64,000 nucleotides of DNA, taken from assembly GCA_003184365.1 (NCBI GenBank), contig NKYR01000133.1, positions 36,304-100,303 on the forward strand, read 5' to 3'. Positions within the stretch are counted from its first letter, which is position 1, and each line of letters opens with the position of its first letter. Of this stretch, positions 11,383 to 21,891 are shown piece after piece. The position numbers were made by a program, and so were the translations under genes. This DNA comes from Evernia prunastri. Taxonomy: Eukaryota; Ascomycota; Lecanoromycetes; Lecanorales; Parmeliaceae. The notes beneath the pieces are model-generated. The model was not told the origin of the DNA. It saw only the letters and a program-made list of their open reading frames with translations, and searched no databases.

Positions 11383-12131
11383 GTTGTTTGTAGGTAGAAG
11401 AGATCGAGGAGCTTCGAGTAGATAGATTATGAAGGTAGAGTAGTGTGGTAAAGTTCGACTCTTGGCGCGATATCTCGCTTAAGCGGATCCCGCCATGCCT
11501 AACGCTTTTGTGGGGTTTATTGTTCGTCAAATCCCCCATCATGTTCCTTAAGTATCGTAGCTTGAGCCTTATGCCTCTTCCCAGTCGAAACATTATACAG
11601 ATATTGCTATGACTCAAAGATATATTTCTATGATTCAGGATCCAAACAGCTTTTAAGTGTGAATGAGAGATGGTAAACTAGTATACTTTAGGACTAGAAG
11701 ATAACGGACATAACCGATTTGCCGCCATCGATCACCGGGGCGTGTTTGAACTTTGGGGAGTGCCCTGAGCCCTCATCCGTGACCCGTCACTGGGTGACCG
11801 ACGCAGATCATGCCTTAGCCACCAATTCAATACCCACTCCCACTCTTCCACCAGATTCAACTGCATGCATACTCGTCGACTTCGCTATCTACCCATTACC
11901 ATCGATTTGTTGGAGACGCATTATCCAATCATTCACCACCAATCATCGGCGGGGCGGACTGTCTTTCTCTTTCATCACGATCCTTTAAATACCAAAGATA
12001 TGAGGTAACAATTGCACCTCACACAACACCAAACCAACATCTCCTACCTTGACTCGCAAGATAAATCCTCATCTCCTTCGATAGGAGCCGGAACCCAAAT
12101 ACTTCATCCAGCAACTAAATCATCTTACAAA
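11383..12131. promoter_or_regulatory. Divergent promoter region of eIF3b and SWIB-domain genes, two CCAAT boxes
   Basis: 749 bp between divergent start codons. Two CCAAT pentamers on the + strand (11925-11929 and 11939-11943) lie 14 bp apart, about 190-210 bp upstream of the SWIB gene ATG, a typical position for the fungal CCAAT-binding complex. A TTTAAATA stretch follows near 11984. Function is inferred from position only. Confidence 0.4.
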
Positions 12132-13307
12132 ATGTCTCGTATGTTGCACGGGCCTTTCCCCTTCCCTCCCTCGCCCCTTGGGACCCCAAGTGCAGCCAGC
12201 TAATATCAGTCTGAACTAGTGCCCCCAGAGGTTGAGGCATCATTTACGACGATCATTGACTCAATCCTTGCCGCAAGCGATCTCGATACCATCTCAGAGA
12301 AACGCATCCGCCAAGGCCTGCAGCAGTCTGTCGAATATGACATTACACCCCAGAAGGTTGGAAATGGCCACGTTCCAAGCTATGATGCGGACTGTCGCTC
12401 ACACAACCCTCAGATGGCCATTAAGGCCCTCATAATGAGACGTTTCGACAAGTTTGATGAACAGAGAAAAGCGCCTCCACAGACCAATGGTCATGCTAGC
12501 GTCAAAGAGAAATCACCTGCGTCGCTACTGACCGTTCGTCCTTTCACTGCCAAAGAAGCTACATCTTCGTCGCAGCAGACGAACGGCCACACCACTGGCA
12601 AGGAAAAGTCAATTGTATCTTCGGAACCTACCCACAAAGCCATCTCCCAATCGCCCACGAAACACAAACAAGAAGATGATAAGGAGGATCTCTCGGACGT
12701 CAAAGATTCTCCCCCTCCCAAAAAGAAGAAGAAAGTTGAGCGCGATAGCGACGCCGCCTATGCAGCAAAACTTCAAGCTCAGGAGAATGCTCGCACCAGA
12801 TCGACAAGAGGTGGGGGGCCAAAAGCACCGCCAGTAAAAAAGACTAAAAAGAGCCCGAAGAAGAAGACCCCCGCAAAGGTGAAGGCAGAAGATGACAGTG
12901 ATATCGATGGGTCTGGATCGGACGTGAAGGAGAAAAGTCGGAATGGTGGCTTTCATGCAAGTCGATAAGGTCAACCTAACTCTGACGGCGAGTGCTGACT
13001 TGCTGTAGAAAGAACTTTTGCTGTCCTCGCCTCTCTCAGCTCTGTTAGGCAACGAAATCAAGGTAAGCCTTTAAGGACCTTACTCCCGAATGTTCGGGCC
13101 TATACTAACATCCCTCGGTAGTTATCTCGACCTCAGACAGTCAAGCGCATCTGGGAGTACGTGCGTGCTAATGACCTTCAAGATCCAAGCGACAAGCGAA
13201 TGATTCGTTGCGACGACGCCATGAGAGCGGTATTCAAGCAGGACAAGGTGCACATGTTCACGATGAACAAGATTCTGAGTCAAAACCTTTACGCCCCTGA
13301 CGAGTGA
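12132..13307 (+). CDS. DEK-C plus SWIB/MDM2 domain chromatin protein (Tri1/Uaf30-like)
   Basis: Four exons (12132-12138, 12220-12956, 13009-13062, 13122-13307) give 327 aa. Exon 1 encodes only MSL with a split third codon. Residues about 5-75 form a DEK C-terminal-like helical domain (EVEASFTTIIDSILAASDLDTISEKRIRQGLQ). A Lys/Ser-rich disordered linker with PPKKKKKVER, a likely nuclear localisation signal, follows. The last 85 residues are a SWIB/MDM2 fold (GGFHKELLLSSPLSALLG, LSRPQTVKRIWEYVR, DLQDPSDKRMIRCDDAMRAVF, MNKILSQNL). This architecture matches yeast Tri1 and Uaf30, the latter a subunit of the RNA polymerase I upstream activating factor. Frame requires intron 2 to be GC-AG (CAT/gcaagt ... 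gtag), since the overlapping GT donor would destroy the SWIB frame. Confidence 0.9.
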
Positions 13308-15052
13308 ATGTTCACCGACACGACACGGCATGATATACTATATTACGAGGGACCCTGGCTCATCAGCTGCTCGATCGTTTGATAAGGGCTTGGAGAAAGG
13401 CCTCTGGAAAAGGGCGGTCACCTGTACAGGCACCCTTTTGAGGAGATGCTTGACTGTACTTCAAGCGTAGGTGTTTGGCGAAGGGACAGCTAGTCCGTGG
13501 CCTGTCTATGGCTCAAGGTACTGAGCATGACTGACCGTTGGTCCTTCTTGGCAAAAGGTCAGGGAAATAGATAGGACTTGTCATTATGAGGATCTGATAT
13601 GCCATATCGACAACTACTAGCAATTCAAAGGACGAGAAGCCTTCCCAAGTTCCCTCCTCTGACGTAAAACGTGAACAATGACGTCTTCAATTGTAAGGAG
13701 TTAAAGTCGGTGACTGGAATGGAGCTTGGTACAGAAGCTTGATACGCAAGCCTAGTGACCTTACCCCCCCCCCCCCCCCCCTTCACCCCACTTCCCCATT
13801 TCCCCCGCCCACTCCCCCTTTCCCCCGAGAACAACAGCGAGAGGCTGTAGGTACAATAGAGCACCGACGAGGCGGCGATCGAAAGGCGGAGCCAGAAGCG
13901 GAGTTAAAGGTATTCTCCTCTTGTTACCGCGACTAGAGTAGAAGTATCCATCTCAGAGAAGACATGCATCTCGAGGCTGAGCGGCAGAGCTGCTTCAGGT
14001 GGAAAGAAAGGAAGGGAGGGTTCCAAGGGCGCTCGCTGGTCTACTCTATCTACTCTACGTCGACGATCGTGTCTCGGTCTCTAAGAAAGGATTTATGAAT
14101 TAGCACACGCATACTTTATGATTTCGCCTTCGCTGTAGGTTACAAAGGTTTCGGCTAGCGCGGGATCCGACTCTCTTGGACCGTCCTCTCCGGCTCTTTT
14201 GCAACTGCTACTGGGGTACGACGCTTCAGAGTTGTCTGTCGGTCTCTATGTTGTGTTGGGGGGCTCGGTGTTCGGTGGATGGTGGAGGGTTGATGGTCCG
14301 TATACTGAAGAAACAATTCCACACTGCGAATTTAAACGCTATCGTTTAATATTAATTACATCGCGAGCAGCAGATAAGTGTGTTGGAATCTTAAGATGAT
14401 ATTCTGACGCAGAGAGCAGGCACTGCTTCCACCCAGCACGCCGAATTGCGAAAGATGATACATAATATCTCTCGCAGGCACGACCATCTCCAATAATGCT
14501 CATAGGCCGATGGACCCAGCCAGGCAATCTCAGCCATTGGTAGGCCGGCTCGAAACAACTTTCACGGGCCCTATTCGAGGCGCCCGTAGCGATTAGAGCC
14601 GTCGGTGGGTGGTCGAGGTAATACTACTGAGATTTCGTTCAAGCTCTGGTAAACCCGCCAGACGGGCTGTTGATGTACTCTGGCTGCAGACGAGACATGG
14701 ATGGGAAGGCGGCAACGGTAGGGCTCTTTTGATGAGCTAAACTGTGGACTGGATATTTCGGTTCCGAAACGCCCGGTAAATCTTCAAGGACAAGACGGGA
14801 TCCTCGTCATGAACGATCACGTCAACCTCGTTGCTTTGGTTCTGTAGAACTGTGGGAGACAACCCTAGCGGAGAAAGTGACGGGTCTTCACTTTCTCTGA
14901 CTCCACTCTGAGTCGTACGTAGTCCACAGAAGCGCCCCGTTTCTGACTCCTGACATTGGGAAAAGGGAATCGATTAGGATCCGACCTGGAGGCTCCCTGC
15001 CGGACTGACTGAGGCGGTAAAACCACATCATAGAACATTTCGGTGAGAGTAC
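13308..15052. other. Gene-free stretch with poly-C tract
   Basis: 1.7 kb without recognisable coding content. It includes an 18-base run of C at 13764-13781 followed by a C-rich patch to about 13830. Short frames here are not supported by codon pattern or motifs. Confidence 0.5.
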
Positions 15053-17357
15053 TCAAATGATACGGATCTCTTGCTCTGCGACGTCGTCGAACCAATAGTA
15101 CCGTACGATTCTGCCTATTCCAATCCTTCTATATGTGTCAGCAGCTCCCACTCCGTCATTCTTCTGCAGCAAGAGCACATTGATCTCGTAAACACGTGGC
15201 GTTCTGTCCAGACCTCTCCCATAACTCTTGTTGCCTGAGATGGATATGCAGAAAATGGGTCCTTTCGGTATATCAATGTCATCCAAGATAGCCGAACCAA
15301 ATATGCCATTGCGTTCGTCATCTTCGTCGAAAACGTCGACGATGGAAGGTGCAAGATAGGTACCGAACGGATATCGGGCTTCAGGCCGGGGCTTGGGCTG
15401 GTCCGTGTACCCTCTGAGACCATATCCTGACCACGATGCTCGTATCTTCCGAACTTCGACGGTGATATAGCGGCTATTACGGTCAAAAGGGTGTAAAGGC
15501 CGGCTGATACTTACAGTTTTGATGCGCCCTATTACAACAAGTTCTTTAGTGTTCTTGATGGTTAATTGACGACATGTTAGGACTGGCTCGCTTTCGTACC
15601 CATCTACGTACTTGACATTCAAGAACTTCACACGTCCAAGGGTTGAAGCCCATGACCATGTTGGGAACATTTCCTCGAGCTCACCGGGTCGTGAAAGATA
15701 GGGAGCACTCTCTGGTCGACCATGCCAGAAAAGCTGCTCGCTCATGGAATCGAGCCATAAACCATGTGCATATACCAGACCAGGCCAGCGGCTCTGTATC
15801 TTGTTGGATATACCCTGTAAGGCGACCAACCTGTCTTTGTTGAAAGTGAGGTTTCTCGAGCTATAATCTTCCACTAGTGCTCTCCATGTTCTCGAACGGG
15901 CGAGCCTTAGCACTTTGTTATACAACTCTTCGGTAGTGAACGTCTCACGCCGAGCTTGCATCGCATGATGTTCGGAGATCTTGTCAACCGAAAGACTCCT
16001 GACGGATCTGTTGTCTTCTCCACATGCTGTGGTTATACAATTCCAGATCATCATGTCTTGCCTAAAGTGAACGATCCGCCGAGACAGCTCCCATTCTTGA
16101 GTGACCCACGCTCGGCTGCTCAGGGGTTTGAGATTGGGGGACTCAAGGTCAGCTAAGAACGACGTTTCCACGGACGCCTCAGTCTGACTCAAGTAAGGGA
16201 TTGCCAAACAAGCGGTGGATTGAATGCTACCCCCAACCATGTAAGGGATATTGACAGTATTCATCGATGGTTGGCCCATGAAACATCCCTCGGTTCCGTG
16301 GGCAGCACCCGAAGCTGATATGGTGAATTTGGCGTTCTCGTATATCAGGCCCATGGAATTAGATTCCCGGTGCCAGTCATCAACGTCATCTTGGAGAATA
16401 CACAGAGCGTCTATCCACAGATATCTGAATCCAACCTCGCGCGTGACAATGACAGCATCTTGAAAAGTTTTGGGAAGACTGTCCCACGAAATGCCCGCAA
16501 GGTGTTCTTGTAGGTTGCCCTTGGTCGTGGTCAACGCAAGGTTTCCTTGCGGCCCCCAGCAATGGCTCAGAGTAACGTAATCGGCATGTACACCATTGGT
16601 CTCTACTAGACGCACTTGATTGACGTGTCTACCTTCTTTAACCTCGATTACTCTTGCAGGTAATGCGGGAGGAATATTTTCGTCAATTGGGTCAATTGTA
16701 GCGAACCTTGCTTTGCACCCTAGATGGGTCTGCGTACATGTCTGCACCCAAGATTTGACTGTTGACAATGCCTCTGGGCTTCCCGAGTTGTGGGCGGGGA
16801 ATTTCCCGCCAATCTCCGAGATGCTAGGACCTTCATTGGCTTTTCGAGATCAGACACGATCCACAAACTCATGTATAGCGCAAGGGGAACTTACCTGGGT
16901 TTTCGTAAAGACCTAGATATCCCCTAAGCTCACCGCTTTCAGAGTAGACCACGACGTTCACTCCACTGAAGTGGGAATCTCCATTCTTTGGCTTGAAAGG
17001 GAAATTAGAGGCAACTTCCCCCCTTAGGAGTACTCTGTCTCTTCCCAGATGGTGCCTGAAGTCTGTGCCTTTCCAACGTCCCGAATCTGTAGAGGAAAAA
17101 GAATCCTCCGCGTGATTTTGGCTCACAGCCTCCAGGATCATGGCACAAGAAGGACATTGGATGGCGGAGATGGGCATCTGACGAGCATCGGAGAACGGTA
17201 CATACTCATGATACTCATTTTCAATGATACCTTTAAGTATCCCTTGACAGGGTTCACAGATAGACTTAGAAATATCAGACTTGTATGAAGGGTATGCCGT
17301 AATGAACTTGCGATTTGATGCGCCCCCGAAGCGAGGAACGAGCGTAGAGCCGGCCAT
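15053..17357 (-). CDS. HET-domain (heterokaryon incompatibility) protein
   Basis: Two exons (17357-16895, 16830-15053; 64-nt intron) give 746 aa. The N-terminal part has a CEPCQGILKG / CPSCAMILEAV cysteine pair region (about residues 32-80) of the kind found upstream of many HET domains. The HET core is clear: DYVTLSHCWG, SLPKTFQDAVIVTREVGFRYLWIDALCILQDD, then MGLIYENAKFTISASGA and SSRAWVTQEWELSRRIVHF. HET domains are related to TIR-like folds and drive cell death after non-self fusion in fungi. The C-terminal 250 residues are unassigned. The frame is open further upstream (to 17561), so the start is chosen as the first ATG preceding a plausible N-terminus (MAGSTLVPRFGG) and is uncertain. Confidence 0.9.
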
Positions 17358-18863
17358 AGCTATCCCTGTTAGCGAGTCTGGATTACTGAGTCTAGTATGC
17401 CAACGAGAATAATGACGAAGTAGATTCGTTGATTTGTGCCGAAATTTCCACGACCAATAGCGCCTGCAACAGCGTTGAGCTTCAAGCTGAAAGCATACCA
17501 CTGTTACCTGGAACATTTTACCTACCTTAGGTCTGAACCGGCTAAGCCCGGATCCGACCAATCAAATACGTGACCTTGACCATCAACATAAAACAACTCC
17601 GAGCTTCAACAAATATCTTCCAGTGCTAATGCCGTAACCTCGCTTAGTGCAGCAAACCCTAATGATCAGGCGACTGCATTCGAAGGGATGAACTGTTAAT
17701 CAATCCTGTGGAAAGAGGACATACGGATGTATAAATTCGTGAAGGTAGAGTAAGGTAGTAACCCCCCCAAAACCGGCCCCAACCCGCCTGCGCAACGTAA
17801 ATTCGTGACAATTACGCCTAGAATCAATACTTAAAGACATCTGCTTATAGACCGTTCAGAGGCTGCTAAGTGGAATTTGATGAGGTTGGTCTAGCAGATG
17901 AGTGGATCGATTTGGGGGTTAAATTGGTGAGGCGTAGAGATACACGTGAGGGGCGGGTTCGTACGAGAGTGAGTGCGTTGTCTCTGCCTGCTTTGCTTTT
18001 GGGACGTCCTTTGACTCATACTTTTCGGCAGCGGGAAATAACCTTCAAGCGATAGAGTAGGGCTGATTACAACAGTAGATGGCTAGCCTAGCCTTATGTG
18101 TATAGCTGTGCTTTGCGGGGACTTCGATTCATCGTGATTTCCCCATTTTGATTCTCCCACCAAGGAAAGTCCCTTTTCGTGTGGTATCAAGAGCACCATT
18201 ATCATCTCTTCTTCCCAAATGTTTGAGGTCCTTTGATCAGGGAACCAAGGGTAATACAATAACACTTGCAAGGCAGAGGATGCTATCATGGAGTGATGTT
18301 TAAGCTATGCTGATTGAGACGCTTTTAGAAATCGCGCAATTCAATTCCGATGAATGCAGGAAGGATTCACCAGTGATAGTGTGCGTATGCGTATCAGAAT
18401 CGGCAAAGCTCAGCAGTGTGCGTCGCTACGTGTCAAGAATGCAGATCTCATGCAAGACCCCTCTCAGCCCATGTGATACATGAAGAGCATCAGTATCCGG
18501 TCCTATAGCTGGCTTTTTTCATCCACAAGCACTCACAACAGTATGCAATGTGCGAGGTAGAGCGGTCGTTGCCTGATGATCCAGCATTATAAAGTCTGCT
18601 TTGCCCTCATCATGCATCTAACTGTTGCATCTAAGAGAGCACACCAAATCGATGATCCGTTCCAGAACCGCCCAAATGTAAGCCTATGACGAAGGATTAC
18701 GACCTTCAAGCCGTGGTGCGGATGGAGCAATCTGGCCCGATATCTCAACTGTACAACGTATAATTAATACTAAAGGGCTATGGGACGACCATGCTCCAAC
18801 AACTTCTTCGTAGCCCAGTCTTCCTATCATTAACTCTATTGCTCTCTCGAAATAGACGCTAGC
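17358..18863. other. Intergenic, no gene recognised
   Basis: 1.5 kb between the HET gene and the SAT4-type membrane protein gene, presumably containing both promoters. I found no convincing frame, RNA or repeat apart from a short C-run near 17762-17769. Confidence 0.4.
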
Positions 18864-20223
18864 ATGACCGTATGGCCAAACGCATCTCAAGGACTAGGAA
18901 ACGCTGCACTTGGTATCGTCATGATGATATTGTCTTTTCTAGCAGTGGTTTTTCGTGTTTGGTCTCGATTAACGTCAAAAAAGCAAAGGTTTTGGTGGGA
19001 TGATTGGTGTGCCATTGTGAGTCTGGTATGTTTTATGAGCCCAGATGATCCGTTTTCTTGAACTAGACATTACCGTTAACATTTCCTCAAGCCGTTGGTG
19101 CTTGCGCCAATATTTTTCATACTCGGACCATTCTCTGCCGGTCTTCGCCACTATCGAAGCCAATTTGATCCAGAGGTATACCCCTTACTGCTCAAGTACC
19201 ACTACATAGGCGAAATCCTCTACACAATTGGAATAACGATGCCTAAATACTCGGCGCTCTTATTCTACGTCCGAGTCTTCGGAATTAAATCGATATCAAG
19301 CTTCCTCCGGAAGAACGTCTTGGTCGCCGTAGGCCTCGTCACATTGTTCCCTCTCTTCGCGCTTCCTTCTGCTGCCATTCAGTGCATCCCAATCCGGAAA
19401 GCTTGGGCTCCTTTTATCCCGGGACACTGCATCGCTTTTCCCCCCTGGTCTTTGATTATTACTATTGCCAATGTCCTCCTAGACTTCTATATTATGATCC
19501 TACCCATACCAACACTGTGGAGCTTACACGTGGGGCGCAAGCGTAAAATGATATTGATAGGACTTTTCTTTTGCGCTTATTCGTAAGTAGATTCGTACAT
19601 AAAAAGTCTTGTTGAGCCTTTTACTAATTTGTTATACTTAAACTTCAAAGCGTAATAATCTGTTCGCTTGGGCGATTAGTAGCCCTAGTGCAAGTTGTCA
19701 AGCTCAGCAAGGAAGCCATCACATGTACGTCAGATCCATAGTTCTTTGTTCACAGAGGTGCCGAATCCTCGCTTGTACTCAACGCCCGCTAACTGAGTAT
19801 ACGACTCTAGGGAATCTCATACCTTACTCGCGGTGGTCAGCGGCCGAACTCGCCGTCTCAGTGGTGAGCATCTGCCTGCCAAGCATAACTCAGCTGGTCC
19901 GCCGTGCCCATGAGCACGGAATCTCAGCTCTATTTACGCGTCGAGATTATGCAGCAGAGCGGAAGGGCCGTCCAGACATTCGGCCAAGGGGACCTGCGTT
20001 GTTTCAAGAAGGAAATCGAGGCTTTCGACGTATCAAGGACAACAATGACACTTCATTTTCCGCCAATAACGAGTCATTGATCAGCACGAGGTTTGAAAAC
20101 GATCTGTACAGCGTCAGTGCATCGGCGCAACAGTCCGAGGAGAGAGACATGATTGCTCTGGGCCAGGTTCACCTACGACATGATGTCGATGTGAGAGAGG
20201 ATGAGAGGTGGATGACTGTTTGA
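18864..20223 (+). CDS. SAT4/Pth11-type seven-transmembrane protein
   Basis: Four exons (18864-19025, 19092-19582, 19651-19724, 19811-20223) give 379 aa. The hydrophobic segments in order fit seven helices: LGIVMMILSFLAVVFRVWSRL, the PLVLAPIFFILGPF segment, ILYTIGITMPKYSALLFYVRVF, VLVAVGLVTLFPLFALPSA, WSLIITIANVLLDFYIMILPIPTL, a helix formed across exons 2-3 (ILIGLFFCAYS-VIICSLGRLVALVQV) and WSAAELAVSVVSICLPSI. The KYSALLFYVRVF, DFYIMILPIPTLW and WSAAELAV...CLPS motifs are the hallmarks of the fungal rhodopsin-like SAT4 family that includes Pth11-related receptors. There is no CFEM domain. The hydrophilic tail (about 110 residues) is probably cytosolic. Ligand unknown; the whole family is plasma-membrane or endosomal. 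Confidence 0.87.
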
Positions 20224-21032
20224 TCCAGATCCTTCCTCGGATTTGGTTCTTACGTCTCGGTACGCCGCCATCGGACCTGAGTATTGGGAAATCGAGTCCG
20301 CGATTACCGTGAACGAAGGACAATTATTTACCGAAATTGGTTATGCTATTCTCTATCATTCAACATAGATACTCCACAAGCAGCGGTCAGAGTCGCTTTA
20401 TTCGAGATTGCACTGCAACAGCACTAAGACTCATCAATGCAGCATCACATGTTCTCGCCTCGTACCAAAATCTCACGCCTGTAGCGTGACGACCCGGGCA
20501 TCGCTACGGACTTGCTTCTCCAGCTCAGGTAGTCCGTATTCTCGACGCTGCTCTATTCCAATATCGAAATCCACATACCTACCCTGATGCTTGTTTGACT
20601 TCCTGGTAACAAAGTGCACATCGGCTCAGCAAGCGCCGAAAGGATCATCCCAATTCTCGACTCTAATCACGATCCGACTTGCTAACAGAGGGATTTCAAT
20701 CCGGAAAGACATCGGGACCAACCCAACGGCCCTGACATTCTGATAAAGAAAGAATATAGCCTCTGGTCGCCTCCTCAACAAAAGCCATCGAAACAAAACC
20801 AAGACATTCCATCCTTCAACTCGACAAATTGACCTTCCCATCCCTCAGCTCGCACACATACGCGGAAAACCCAAGTCTTTCTAAGATCCACTCACCGTGT
20901 CCCAATTCCTCCCCCCTCCCCCCCCAAAACAGTCATCTCCACCCCCCTCTAACACGCCACTTCGTTCGAATCGCCCTCCACGGAGGTAGTTTCATCCTGA
21001 ACCTCCTATATCGCCGCAGCGCTGCCTCCATC
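20224..21032. other. Intergenic, no gene recognised
   Basis: About 0.8 kb between the convergent SAT4-type gene and the small secreted peptide gene. C-rich patch near 20910-20945. I see no other feature. Confidence 0.4.
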
Positions 21033-21179
21033 CTATTCCAGTATGCTCAACTGGTTCTCGAGGCTCGTCGATTCTGCGTATAGATCCGACTGCCGCATCT
21101 GTAGGCCGGATGGCGGCGCCGCATAGCTGACACCGATCGAGATGGCGGTCGCGAGGTAGAGGACGGTGGGGAATCGCAT
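21033..21179 (-). CDS. Small secreted peptide candidate (48 aa)
   Basis: A short frame starts at ATG 21179 and ends with TAG at 21033-21035. The first 20 residues (MRFPTVLYLATAISIGVSYA) form a textbook signal peptide: a basic n-region, a hydrophobic core and small residues before a likely cleavage at Ala20/Ala21. The mature peptide would be about 28 residues, begins APPSGLQMRQ, ends QLSILE, and has no cysteine. No family is recognised. It could also be the first exon of a longer secreted protein, although I see no strong donor before the stop. The upstream leader carries a GA-rich repeat (about 21210-21230). Confidence is moderate because the frame is short, but the signal-peptide composition is unlikely by chance. 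Confidence 0.5.
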   Translation of the reverse strand: MRFPTVLYLATAISIGVSYAAPPSGLQMRQSDLYAESTSLENQLSILE

Positions 21180-21891
21180 GATTTTCGATTCCTTGAGTAA
21201 GTGATTGGGAGAGAGAGAGAGTGAGAGAGAGTCAGTGATTGGATTGGATAAGGTAGCTGGGGTGGAGACGTGGTTCGGTAAAGTGGAAGGGTCGATTGGG
21301 TTGAGTTTCTTTAATGATTGACAATGGGCTTGAGACGGATTGGCCGGTCATTGTTGAGGATGCTGACGGGGACCTTCTCTGGAAGACCAATGCAGTCGGC
21401 TACTTGGCGAAGAGCGCATTTGACTGACTCCAGCTACTGAGTCGGGAACGACCCGGTCATATCATTATACGTATGGCCTTCTCTTTTTGGGCTTCGTCTT
21501 TGCTTCAATTGCTACATGTAACCAGTCAAGTCTGAGTCGGTGGGTTGGTTTTTCGAGAGGTGGTCGCGAGCGAGCATCGCCGGCCCGTCTGTCGCGACTT
21601 GCCCAACAATCCAATTGTTGCCGCTTGCATCAGCCTCGTGAGATGGATTTTCCTATGGGTAGGGGAAAAGCCGTTTACAGATGACCTATGATAGCTCTGT
21701 ATGAGATGGAGAGGACCTACATATAAAAAAGAGTAAAGGGTGTAACTTCTAAAACTGCACTGACGCAGGCGGTCCCACCTGTCAACCTCCTCTTGCCAAG
21801 CCACCTCCATCACCCGCAGTCCGCATCAACGATTCCCAACCCCCCTCTACCCCACTCCCCACAACCCAAGACCTTACCCCTTGCTCCCCAC
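21180..21891. other. Intergenic with GA-rich repeat
   Basis: About 0.7 kb. It contains the GA/GT-rich microsatellite patch near 21209-21235 and otherwise no supported feature. Confidence 0.4.
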
